This document shows, piece by piece, positions 18,037 to 25,416 of a DNA stretch of 64,000 bases; positions within the stretch are counted from its first letter, which is position 1; each line of letters starts with the position of its first letter. The position numbers were made by a program, and so were the translations under genes. Origin of the DNA: Paenibacillus sp. LS1 (GTDB lineage Bacteria > Bacillota > Bacilli > Paenibacillales > Paenibacillaceae); NCBI RefSeq assembly GCF_026013365.1, contig NZ_JAPDOE010000002.1, forward strand, positions 1,240,001 through 1,304,000. The letters are read 5' to 3'. Under the pieces are notes generated by a model. The model ran no database searches. It saw nothing but the letters and a program-made list of their open reading frames with translations, and had not been told where the DNA came from.

Positions 18037-18414
18037 TCACATCCGATCGTCAATTTTCCATCCCTCGTTTTCGAAGAGTATGGAATACGTGGATTCATCT
18101 TTTTGACCATCTTCCCATGTTCTAGATACTTCAATTAAGATCTCATCATTTTCACTTACTTCAATGTTATTTATATCTACCGATTCTAACTTAAGAGAAT
18201 CCTTGTTTAATTGATAATATACTTTAACCATCTCATCGACTGTTGCTTCTTCTGTATAGTCTCCTGTACACCATGCATATACGCTTTTCACATATGTTTC
18301 TGTCGTGTAGTCTCTCCATCTCCGGATATCATCAAAATGTTGAAAGTAGTTATTCACAGTAAGCATAAAATCATGATTAGGTATTTCTTGCACATTATAA
18401 TTAATTTCTATCAT
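18037..18414 (-). CDS. Hypothetical protein at the distal end of the cassette array
   Basis: Protein of 125 aa, start MIEINYNVQEIPNHDFM, containing VKSVYAWCTGDYTEEATVDEMVKVYY and EDGQKDESTYSILFENEGWKIDD. The last part resembles the end of SnoaL/NTF2-like or DUF4878-type folds in style, but no family is assigned. The frame is open upstream to a TTG at 18465, but that part is encoded by a truncated recombination site, so I prefer the ATG at 18414 although its ribosome binding site (AAGAG) is close. This is the last gene of the cassette array and no complete recombination site follows it. Confidence 0.55.
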   Translation of the reverse strand: MIEINYNVQEIPNHDFMLTVNNYFQHFDDIRRWRDYTTETYVKSVYAWCTGDYTEEATVDEMVKVYYQLNKDSLKLESVDINNIEVSENDEILIEVSRTWEDGQKDESTYSILFENEGWKIDDRM

Positions 18415-18439
18415 TTCTCTTGTTCCACATCCCGTACTA

Positions 18440-18505
18440 CACAAGAAATTCAACTCGCAGACCAAGGCTCCATCAGGAGCCCCAGCTCGAATGTCCTGTT
18501 ATCAG
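18440..18505 (-). repeat. Truncated attC-like site (site 1, distal end)
   Basis: R'' box CTGATAAC (18505-18498), an ATTCGAGC-type L'' box, the GGCTCC/GGAGCC hairpin and GGTCTGC are present as in the complete sites. The second half (GCAGAC arm, second hairpin, L' and GTT-bearing R' box) is missing. It is the broken far end of the array. Confidence 0.75.
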
Positions 18506-18529
18506 AAGTACTCACCTTTTATGTACTAC

Positions 18530-18712
18530 CTACAAAAGTCGTTTTAGTACTACTTCTACTTCTTCTACTAAATCACTTTGTATCTCATCACTTGTTGGGT
18601 AATCCCTTATTCTTTCTAGCTCTGGTTTAAGTATTTCTAGTGCAATTGGCCAATTCATGTCTTGTTGCCATATAAGTAAAACAAGGATCGAATATCCATA
18701 TTGGTTCACCAC
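18530..18712 (-). CDS. DUF5071-like short protein (possibly truncated)
   Basis: Sixty codons starting with a GTG that overlaps the stop of the preceding gene (TAGTG). The segment WQQDMNWPIALEILKPEL matches the core 'W-L-Q-D-M-N-W-P-V-A' of DUF5071 proteins, which are normally about twice as long; the N-terminal half is missing. It may be a coupled small gene or the surviving end of a larger one. It lies within the same cassette as 18712-19335, whose two ends do not match each other, so a deletion has probably fused two cassettes here. Confidence 0.5.
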   Translation of the reverse strand: MVNQYGYSILVLLIWQQDMNWPIALEILKPELERIRDYPTSDEIQSDLVEEVEVVLKRLL

Positions 18713-19335
18713 TATTCTTTATTTGAATTTGCTTTCAAAAACCAATGAAACATCTTTTGCTTCATTCGATTCGCTATGTCACCATTTCTTACCTTAATCC
18801 ATTTATATAATGGTTCTTCTATAAATTCCAATAAGTCCTTAATACATTTCTTAAGGCTTTCTTCCAGTTCATTATAGGTAAACTTAATGCTTACGAGTTC
18901 TTCCTTAAGTGGTTCCGGATCATCTGACCATACTAAGGCGTAATCATCAAAATACTGAATTCCAGGCGATGGGTCATGCCCAAGCCATGGACTTTGTTTA
19001 GCTTGAATTGAATGTTCTATTGATTGTATTTCTTCTAGCCCGCAACAGCAGCTAGGCATGATACATATCTCATCATCCTGTATAAAAGCTACCCCACCTA
19101 GTATCGCCACTTCATCTTGTTCAAATAGCTCTTCAAAAGATTCTTCAAAAGACTTCGATACATCAATGTTGTTGTAGCCAAATAAATGCAGTAAAAACAA
19201 TTCAACTTCAGCTTCACTACTTTTTGAGGATAAAAAAGTAAACTCCTTTCGATTCACTTCATTCTCAATCCAAATAGGTTTATCGTAATAAGGTTCTAGG
19301 ATTACTGGTTTCATATAAGACAACTTAAACTTCAC
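18712..19335 (-). CDS. Hypothetical cassette protein, 207 aa
   Basis: Acidic soluble protein of unknown family. Visible are MPSCCCGLEEIQS, SPWLGHDPSPGIQYFDDYALVWSDDPEP, and a helical lysine-rich end. Such a 'C-C-C-G-L-E' plus 'W-.-G-H-D-P-.-P' pattern looks like a SUKH-unrelated immunity-type fold, but I cannot name it. The start is uncertain: GTG 19335, TTG 19323 (AGGTGA 8 nt upstream) or ATG 19314. Cassette gene H in an array of minus-strand one-gene units; AT-rich compared with the flanking chromosome. Confidence 0.6.
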   Translation of the reverse strand: MKFKLSYMKPVILEPYYDKPIWIENEVNRKEFTFLSSKSSEAEVELFLLHLFGYNNIDVSKSFEESFEELFEQDEVAILGGVAFIQDDEICIMPSCCCGLEEIQSIEHSIQAKQSPWLGHDPSPGIQYFDDYALVWSDDPEPLKEELVSIKFTYNELEESLKKCIKDLLEFIEEPLYKWIKVRNGDIANRMKQKMFHWFLKANSNKE

Positions 19336-19369
19336 CTACTTCATCTTTTTATCTCGTTTTCAGGAATTT

Positions 19370-19493
19370 CAGCTATCGTTCCTGTATTCATGACGCTTGG
19401 CGTATGCCAAGTGTGTCCGGCAGCCTCTGCTTTCCTGAAATGCTTCTGCCGGACCGAGGGCGTATGCTCGATGCGTGAATATATTGTTATCTG
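19370..19493 (-). repeat. attC-like recombination site 2
   Basis: R'' CAGATAAC (19493-19486), L'' ATTCACGC, inner hairpins TCCGGCAG/CTGCCGGA and CTTGGC/GCCAAG, L' CATGAAT, spacer ACAGGAAC, then R' GATAGCTG. The usual GTT of R' is GAT here, so this site may be inactive. 124 bp. It closes the cassette of 19532-19915. Confidence 0.85.
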
Positions 19494-19531
19494 ATTTTCA
19501 AGTTAATCTATGAATAACTTTCAATAATGTT

Positions 19532-19915
19532 TCAACTATGATCTTCAATCAGTATTAACTTCTTATCTTTCATTTGAAATATTGATTTCCCTTGAAGTTT
19601 TAATGTTTCTCCTGCCTTCATTCCATTAGGGAGATCACTGGACAATACTCCCTCATAATCAATGTCAACCTCTGCTTTATCTCCTGCGAAAGTAATGTTC
19701 TTTATTACTTGACGCCTTTGAGAAAATACCTGAATTGACTGCTCTGCTAATGTGCGAAATTCCTGAATCCCCTTTGTTTCCGAATTCACTTCACCTTTAG
19801 AAATGTTTCGAAAATGAATATTCTCATTCAAAACTCCTATCATTCCATCAATGTTAAACGTGTTATATGCGGTCAGGTATTTTTCAATAAGATCTTTTAA
19901 ATTTGAGTTCTCCAA
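19532..19915 (-). CDS. NTF2/SnoaL-like protein (cassette G)
   Basis: Protein of 127 aa with the layout of nuclear transport factor 2-like proteins: an N-terminal helix with LIEKYLTAYNTFNIDGMIGVLNENIHF, then beta strands ending ADKAEVDIDYEGVL-type and IFQMKDKKLILIEDHS. The fold binds small ligands or serves as an enzyme; the substrate is unknown. It starts with TTG at 19915, AGGAG lying 11 nt upstream. It is a single-gene cassette, 19377-19969. Confidence 0.7.
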   Translation of the reverse strand: MENSNLKDLIEKYLTAYNTFNIDGMIGVLNENIHFRNISKGEVNSETKGIQEFRTLAEQSIQVFSQRRQVIKNITFAGDKAEVDIDYEGVLSSDLPNGMKAGETLKLQGKSIFQMKDKKLILIEDHS

Positions 19916-19962
19916 GTCGAATCACACTCCTAGATTTTGATATTACATAATTGTCCTGATTT

Positions 19963-20060
19963 AAGATAACGTTCCTTTATTCACGACCCAGCGCATGCTG
20001 GGTGTCCGGCGAATGCCGGACCCAGGACGAATGCCCACAGCGTGAATATTATGTTATGTG
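19963..20060 (-). repeat. attC-like recombination site 3
   Basis: R'' CACATAAC (20060-20053), spacer ATAAT, L'' ATTCACG, hairpins TCCGGC/GCCGGA and ACCCAGC/GCTGGGT, L' CGTGAAT, R' GTTATCTT (19970-19963). It is the shortest complete site at 98 bp. Confidence 0.9.
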
Positions 20061-20124
20061 TTGCTTCCTATAATTATTTTTAAACTCTCACTTTAAATAA
20101 AGTTAGATTAAAATTTACGATTCA

Positions 20125-21729
20125 CTATCTTAAATAAACACATGACCATTCTGATTTTGATTCTCCAAAGACATAGCCTCTTTCATCAAAATAACCGATT
20201 TCTATATTATCATTATTATTTCTCATCGCGCTTTGAATCAATTTATTTTCACTTTCTCCTATCAATCTATAAGTATTTCCTGTTCTAAAAAAACCTAATT
20301 CAGTTATAAGATCTTCATTTCCAATATTCACTTGAGTCGATATTCCGGTATCGCTATACACTTGTATAATAATCTCTTTTTCAGCTGAATCTACTTCATA
20401 TAATTTAAAATATTCATTAAAAATTTTTTTCTCATCTTTAATAATTTGGATTATATTATTGTAATTTTCTTTTTGATAATCTTCTTGATTCCTTTTAACA
20501 AATCCCTTTCCCAATAATTCTATCAATTCCGCTCGAAGTTTAGCTATTTTAACTAGGTTTTTCTTTCTAAATAAAGATACCTTTTTATCGGAAATATTCA
20601 AAAATAGATACGAAATTATTATAATAAAGTGCTCTAGAGTTACTTTGTTTTTTTCATAGCATAAATAGAAATAACGTTCAAATGCTTCATCGGTACTTAT
20701 TTTTTTAGATGAAAATTCATCCAATCCAAGAGCAATTCCAAATTCATAAATTCTATTAATCCAAAGCTCTTTTTTCTTATTCCTGCCCTTTTGTCTTATC
20801 TCCATAATCAAACGTTTCAATTGTTTAACTTTACTTCTTCTTTCTCTTTTATCTCGTTCTTGTTTGACAAGCTTATATTTTCTTTTGTTAGATTCAGGGA
20901 ACTCTAATTTAGCTTTTACAAGGGTATGATCTCCTATCATTTTGTAAACTATGTCAAAACTTAGTCTATAGAATGCTTGATAAATGTTATTGTCAAAGTC
21001 AGTATACTCAATATAAATATCTAAACTAGGAATTGTAAAAGGCCCTTTTTCTAACCTTTGCTCAACCAGTAACTCAGTTCTTTTAAATTCTTCTTTGTTC
21101 CAATAAACATTATTATCAAAATTCCAAAAACTAGACATAATAATGCCATTCATCAAAATGTTTACAGGTAACCATTTAAATTCACCTTCACTTCCTATGT
21201 ATGAAAATTCATGATTTTGTATAAAGTATTCTGAAGTGATTTCTACCTTTTCTATTTTTGGCGTTTCGAACAACCAAGCAATATTTCTATCAGTAAGCAA
21301 TGTGTCTTCTTTATTAATAGAAAGTAAAACTTTTACATCTTTAGCATATCCTCTTCCAGTATTAATAATTTTCAATTCAAACAACTCTGTTATTGAAGGT
21401 ACCTGATAAAAGTTAGCTATCATATTAAGCTTATTAATAGATGAATATTCTTCTGGCCTATAAATTTTTTCAGGAATATCATTAAAGTCAATGACTAAAA
21501 AGGGTTTTATGTTTTGCTTGTTTGTTTCTTTGAGTGTAATTACTACTGCGGTTAAGGTTGCTATTCCACCAAAAATCCCCCCTAAATAGCTACCTAAAAA
21601 CGAAACCCAGCTGTCATTGCTCGCCTTTGAGTAAAAATCTGAATTGACTATAAACTCATTTATTAACAAAGGTGTGCAAATAATAAGAATAATACTCAAT
21701 AATAAACCTACATTTTTTCTTCTATTCAA
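20125..21729 (-). CDS. Hypothetical two-segment membrane protein (cassette F)
   Basis: Large AT-rich gene, 534 aa. Two N-terminal transmembrane segments (about 8-25 and 42-66, GSYLGGIFGGIATLTAVVITL) are followed by a soluble domain with alternating strands (about 75-270), a very basic coiled-coil-like stretch (KYKLVKQERDKRERRSKVKQ) and a mixed C-terminal region. Family not recognised. The SWVSFLGSYLGGIFGG opening is common among uncharacterised accessory membrane proteins that occur with anti-phage genes; that link is only suggestive. TTG start at 21729 with AGGGA 8 nt upstream. Cassette limits 19970-21796. Confidence 0.65.
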   Translation of the reverse strand: MNRRKNVGLLLSIILIICTPLLINEFIVNSDFYSKASNDSWVSFLGSYLGGIFGGIATLTAVVITLKETNKQNIKPFLVIDFNDIPEKIYRPEEYSSINKLNMIANFYQVPSITELFELKIINTGRGYAKDVKVLLSINKEDTLLTDRNIAWLFETPKIEKVEITSEYFIQNHEFSYIGSEGEFKWLPVNILMNGIIMSSFWNFDNNVYWNKEEFKRTELLVEQRLEKGPFTIPSLDIYIEYTDFDNNIYQAFYRLSFDIVYKMIGDHTLVKAKLEFPESNKRKYKLVKQERDKRERRSKVKQLKRLIMEIRQKGRNKKKELWINRIYEFGIALGLDEFSSKKISTDEAFERYFYLCYEKNKVTLEHFIIIISYLFLNISDKKVSLFRKKNLVKIAKLRAELIELLGKGFVKRNQEDYQKENYNNIIQIIKDEKKIFNEYFKLYEVDSAEKEIIIQVYSDTGISTQVNIGNEDLITELGFFRTGNTYRLIGESENKLIQSAMRNNNDNIEIGYFDERGYVFGESKSEWSCVYLR

Positions 21730-21789
21730 TGCTTACTTCCCTCTCTTTATTTCATTATATTTTTTTTAATTTTGTTGGTTCTGAAGTTA

Positions 21790-21947
21790 CACATAACGTT
21801 TGGCATTCCTGACGTTCAAGCCAGCTTAAGGACCGTAGGTCTGGGTCGTCAGACTTAGCTGGTTGAATGTATCGCCTGAATATACTCCTTGAAATTCCTT
21901 CTAGCGATCAAGGGCGAATGCCCGTAGCAGGAATTCTTTGTTATAGG
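21790..21947 (-). repeat. attC-like recombination site 4 (long variant)
   Basis: R'' CCTATAAC (21947-21940), L'' ATTCCTG, hairpin GGGCATTCGCCC, further paired stretches, L' CAGGAAT, R' GTTATGTG (21797-21790). It is the longest site (158 bp) with a stem sequence unlike the other sites but the same box order. Confidence 0.85.
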
Positions 21948-21998
21948 ATGTCAGTGCCTGCTTGAATTACCAAAGAGTTTCTTAAAACAAAAATTTAG

Positions 21999-22991
21999 TT
22001 ATTCTTCATCTTCTTCCCCCGCCACCACTACTCGCGTCTCTTTCGCAATTTTTTTTCTTAACTCCATTTGCTTCCTTTTATCTCCCCTCACACCTGCAAG
22101 TAGCATTTGTAAATAAGAATCACCCGACTCTTCTATAAACTTTGAATTTTTATGCAACAGATCGTTTAGTTCTGACTCCCACTCTAATTCTTGTAGAGCT
22201 CTAATTTGCCACCAAAGATCATTTTCCATCGTAGATTTTCTTAATGCTTCTTCAAATAACTTTTCAATTAAATTTTCTTCAACTAGCTCTTTTAAATAAA
22301 AGGCTGCTGAAAAAGGATTGCTTTCTTCCAAACTTTCTAAAACACTCCTTACATAGTCTTTTGCAGCTTCTATGTCCATGCCTAATTTCAGATAAAATCT
22401 CGCTCTTTGGCTGTAATCATTATTTTGTGTATATCGAATAGTTTCTCTTTCCACCACTTCTTTTGGTATCAATTCAGCTCTATCTTGTATACCTCTTAAA
22501 TAGCAGATTCGTTGATCTGATGGATCTTGTGTTAAAGCAATTTCAATATACTTATCTCTTAATTCATAATTCCCAATAGAGTCGTATAAGCCGGCCAACA
22601 GTTCATATTCCTCGTTCTCACGATATGTTTCACTTACCGAAGTTACATATTCAATAAAATTTGAATTTCGACTCATTGCTTGATTTTGTATATCCTCTAA
22701 ATCAGTATCAGCTCTCCGTTTTTTTATAATACTTAGCCAATCGTCTCTGTACAATATTACTTGTTCCGCGTTTAACTTCCTGCCAAAACCACCTTTTATC
22801 ATCGTATCATTATGGCAATCTAAACATAAAACCGACAAATTATTAATATCATTATTAGCAGGATTTTCATCTATATGATGGATTTGAACAGGCTTATTAC
22901 TTGATCTGCAAACACAACATGTTCGATCAGATAAAAACAATACTTTTGCTGCTATATCTGCTGGGATTTCTATTCTGCTTTTCTTTGACAT
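21999..22991 (-). CDS. HNH endonuclease-domain protein with helical-repeat C-terminus (cassette E)
   Basis: Protein of 330 aa. Residues about 24-70 hold an HNH zinc-finger nuclease motif: CCVC, VQIHHID, NNLSVLCLDCH, with both CxxC pairs and the HH dyad intact. Residues 110-320 form TPR-like helix pairs (EYELLAGLYDSIGNYELRDK, YLRGIQDRAELI). Fusions of an HNH nuclease with a helical scaffold are frequent in bacterial defence genes; a DNA-cleaving role is inferred. GTGGAG lies just before the ATG. Cassette limits 21797-23066; its two ends agree over 16 of 18 bases. Confidence 0.75.
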   Translation of the reverse strand: MSKKSRIEIPADIAAKVLFLSDRTCCVCRSSNKPVQIHHIDENPANNDINNLSVLCLDCHNDTMIKGGFGRKLNAEQVILYRDDWLSIIKKRRADTDLEDIQNQAMSRNSNFIEYVTSVSETYRENEEYELLAGLYDSIGNYELRDKYIEIALTQDPSDQRICYLRGIQDRAELIPKEVVERETIRYTQNNDYSQRARFYLKLGMDIEAAKDYVRSVLESLEESNPFSAAFYLKELVEENLIEKLFEEALRKSTMENDLWWQIRALQELEWESELNDLLHKNSKFIEESGDSYLQMLLAGVRGDKRKQMELRKKIAKETRVVVAGEEDEE

Positions 22992-23059
22992 TCTTTCTCC
23001 ACCTACTTTGAACTTTTAGTAACTTCTTTGAAACTCTTAATCATTTGTTGCACTGATTT

Positions 23060-23177
23060 CCTATAACGTTCCTGTATTCACGAACCCCGAAGGGGTTGTC
23101 TGCCGAAATGCTTCTCCGAATTCCTTCCCGCAGACCTAGGCTCCAACGGAGCCACGGCGTGAATATTATGTTAGCTG
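23060..23177 (-). repeat. attC-like recombination site 5
   Basis: R'' CAGCTAAC (23177-23170), L'' ATTCACG, hairpin GGCTCC-GTT-GGAGCC, central stem GTCTGC/GCAGAC, hairpin AACCCC-TTC-GGGGTT, L' CGTGAAT, spacer ACAGGAAC, R' GTTATAGG (23067-23060). The stop codon of the Abi gene lies within R''. Confidence 0.92.
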
Positions 23178-24007
23178 ATGTTATTGCCTTCTTTGATATA
23201 CTTACTTGTCATATATGTTTCAAAAAGAAAAGTACATAATGCTCCACTGAGATTCACGGTTAGTACAGAATGACTTGATGTCGGAGGTATATAATGTTCA
23301 TTCTTTCCATGTGAATCTCCATACTTATTTCTAAACTCGGCAACAGCCGAAACTATTCCAGACATTGATCCAGTAAATTGTTTAACAATCCTCTCGCCAT
23401 CTATATCAGGAAAGTACTCTAATTTATCAGCAACTTTCTTATAAAGTTGTGGCAAATCATCACGTTCTGTATATGATATTTCCATTCTATTCAATAGCCA
23501 CTTACAAGTACTCTCTAGCATAGATCTCGCTGCAGTAATAGCATCCTCTGGATCAGTGTTACTCTCTTTAATTGCTCTATCCCAGTCTTTCTTTACGTGC
23601 TCTAAACTATAGGTATCAAACATTGATTCTGGTTGACTAACAAATACACCATTCACTGGAAGTATCTTTCCATTTGAATAATCAAATCCATCGTTATTCA
23701 ACAATCTTATTAATTGAGTAAATCGAATATCTTCACTAATATTAAAATATTCATTATCATTCTTTATTAAATAGGTTTCGATCACCCTAATTAACTTTTG
23801 TACGTCATTCTTATTGCCCAAATCAAGATTACTGACATATGCATCAGCAGTTGATTTTCTTGCTCCAGAATGTTTCGATGAAAAATTAGGTTTTTCATAT
23901 ATACCTTCACTCTCAAATAATTCAGATATTTCATTAACAGTAGATTTAGAAGACAATATATTAAAAAAAACATCAATAGTACGACTGCTAATAATAAAAT
24001 CTCCCAT
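23171..24007 (-). CDS. Abortive infection (Abi) C-terminal domain protein (cassette D)
   Basis: Protein of 278 aa. The C-terminal half has the Abi_C pattern: DPEDAITAARSMLESTCKWLL, FRNKYGDSHGK and a final helix LTVNLSGALCTFLFETYM. Such proteins are linked to phage defence by abortive infection, though mechanism is mostly unknown; the YGDSHG histidine segment may be catalytic. ATG 24007 is preceded by GAGGGGGAG at 5 nt. The TAA stop lies inside the R'' box of the following recombination site, so gene and site are joined without spare sequence. Cassette limits 23067-24047. Confidence 0.8.
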   Translation of the reverse strand: MGDFIISSRTIDVFFNILSSKSTVNEISELFESEGIYEKPNFSSKHSGARKSTADAYVSNLDLGNKNDVQKLIRVIETYLIKNDNEYFNISEDIRFTQLIRLLNNDGFDYSNGKILPVNGVFVSQPESMFDTYSLEHVKKDWDRAIKESNTDPEDAITAARSMLESTCKWLLNRMEISYTERDDLPQLYKKVADKLEYFPDIDGERIVKQFTGSMSGIVSAVAEFRNKYGDSHGKNEHYIPPTSSHSVLTVNLSGALCTFLFETYMTSKYIKEGNNIS

Positions 24008-24040
24008 GATTACTCCCCCTCGTTTAACTTGCAATAATTT

Positions 24041-24159
24041 CAGCTAACGTCCCTGTATCCATGAACCCCAAAGGGGTTGTCTGCTGAAATTCCTCTTCGA
24101 AATCCATCCCCGCAGACCAAGGCTCCAACGGAGCCATGGCTTGAATATTATGTTAGCCG
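24041..24159 (-). repeat. attC-like recombination site 6
   Basis: R'' CGGCTAAC (24159-24152), L'' ATTCAAGC, hairpin GGCTCC/GGAGCC, central stem GTCTGC/GCAGAC, hairpin AACCCC/GGGGTT, L' CATGGAT, R' GTTAGCTG (24048-24041). 119 bp. Confidence 0.92.
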
Positions 24160-24187
24160 AAGTTATTGTCTTCCTCGAGTTAACCAC

Positions 24188-24577
24188 TCAAAGCCTTATC
24201 ATCCCTTCTCTCCATAAAGCCAGAACGACATTCATTTGTGAATTGTACTTAATGTCTTGATCTCCAATTACTTCTTTCCATAATGCTCTTTGATTTATGT
24301 CCTTATCATTATCAATCTCACCCAATATTTTTACTGCCTTTAACCCGTATCCTTTATTCTTTTTTGAATTTGTGTAAATTCCACTTGGAATGCCTTCGAG
24401 TAAACCTTCTTCGCATAATCCTAAAAAGGTGTTTTCCGGGCATCCTTTTTTCTGTGAAGAGCTACCTTTACCAAATATTTGTATTGTTACTTCATTCCAT
24501 GCTTTAATTGGATCATCATGTTTATGTTCATTAAGATAATTGACAGTTTTCACTGCTGCTTCACCATATTTCCCCAT
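24188..24577 (-). CDS. DUF6979-like protein (cassette C)
   Basis: Soluble protein of 129 aa, MGKYGEAAVKTVNYLN at the start, then FGKGSSSQKKGCPENTFLGLCEEG, SGIYTNSKKNKGYGLKAVKIL, and NSQMNVVLALWREGMI at the end. These blocks match what I know as DUF6979, a small family of unknown function seen in accessory regions and cassettes. ATG 24577 with AGAAGG 6 nt upstream decides the start; the frame remains open into the upstream recombination site. Cassette limits 24048-24621. Confidence 0.7.
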   Translation of the reverse strand: MGKYGEAAVKTVNYLNEHKHDDPIKAWNEVTIQIFGKGSSSQKKGCPENTFLGLCEEGLLEGIPSGIYTNSKKNKGYGLKAVKILGEIDNDKDINQRALWKEVIGDQDIKYNSQMNVVLALWREGMIRL

Positions 24578-24614
24578 AATAATCCTTCTTTCTTTTTTAC
24601 TATCGCAATAATTT

Positions 24615-24733
24615 CGGCTAACGTTCCTGTATTCATGAAACCCCACAGGGTTGTCTGCTGAAATGCCTCCTCGAAATTCCTCTTGCAGACCAAGGCTCCA
24701 CTTGGAGCCGTAGCATGAATATTATGTTATCAG
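24615..24733 (-). repeat. attC-like recombination site 7
   Basis: R'' CTGATAAC (24733-24726), L'' ATTCATGC, hairpin GGCTCC/GGAGCC, central stem GTCTGC/GCAGAC, hairpin AACCC/GGGTT, L' CATGAAT, spacer ACAGGAAC, R' GTTAGCCG (24622-24615). 119 bp. Confidence 0.92.
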
Positions 24734-24752
24734 AAGTTACTAACTTCTTTGA

Positions 24753-25256
24753 TTAACTTTCAAATAATGGTTTTATTAAATCTTTATCTAGTTCTACAAG
24801 TCCAGCTATTTCATCAATTAAATACCCATGTTTTATAGCTTTTTTAATAATCTCTACTCTTGTAGTACCCTCATTAATAATCTTATCCATAAATCTATCA
24901 ATATCAATTGAATCGTCAGCAACTTCACCATCAAGTGTAAAGACCATTCTATAGCTCCCTACATACTCTCCAATGTACATAATATTTAAATTACAATACA
25001 CGAAGTCATTAGATTCATTAATGTATGTCAGTTGCAAAGAATAAAATTCTGAATTGATTAACTTTAAATTTGACTTGCCCTTAAAAGTGTCCCAGAAGTC
25101 ACCTCTATTTTCTTTTTTCCAATTTTCCATATATGTTATAAAACCTTTTTTTGTCCGCTCTATAACCGCATACTTCTCTGACCATTCAATTAAGTTTTTG
25201 GAATTGATTTTACTATACCTCTTTTCAGTATTTTCTGATAACGTTCCTGTATTCAT
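24753..25256 (-). CDS. Hypothetical protein starting inside a recombination site (cassette B)
   Basis: Protein of 167 aa of unknown family, ending in a helical segment (RVEIIKKAIKHGYLIDEIAGLV). After the cassette's own first base there is no in-frame start codon before residue 55 or so; the nearest is the ATG at 25256 within the L' box of site 8, giving MNTGTLSENTEKRYSK. GGGG of the neighbouring hairpin lies 3 nt upstream. Either translation begins in the site, or the gene lost its start when it was captured. The frame is open through the whole site to 25376. Cassette limits 24622-25241. Confidence 0.55.
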   Translation of the reverse strand: MNTGTLSENTEKRYSKINSKNLIEWSEKYAVIERTKKGFITYMENWKKENRGDFWDTFKGKSNLKLINSEFYSLQLTYINESNDFVYCNLNIMYIGEYVGSYRMVFTLDGEVADDSIDIDRFMDKIINEGTTRVEIIKKAIKHGYLIDEIAGLVELDKDLIKPLFES

Positions 25257-25351
25257 GAACCCCACAGGGGTTGTCTGCCGAAATGCCTCCTCGAATTCCA
25301 TCCACAGACCTAGGCTCCGAAGGAGCCGCAGCGTGAATATTATGTTATCAG
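25235..25351 (-). repeat. attC-like recombination site 8
   Basis: R'' CTGATAAC (25351-25344), L'' ATTCACGC, hairpin GGCTCC/GGAGCC, central stem GTCTG/CAGAC, hairpin AACCCC/GGGGTT, L' CATGAAT, spacer ACAGGAAC, R' GTTATCAG (25242-25235). 117 bp. Confidence 0.92.
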
Positions 25352-25416
25352 AAGTACTTGACTTCATGAAATACAAGTATTCTTTTTTTAATTCTCATTT
25401 CAAATTTTTCGTCATT

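Noticed and set aside
18440..25351. CRISPR array
   Set aside because: The repeats are 98-158 bp, hairpin-rich, and separated by whole genes rather than short spacers; no cas genes are present.
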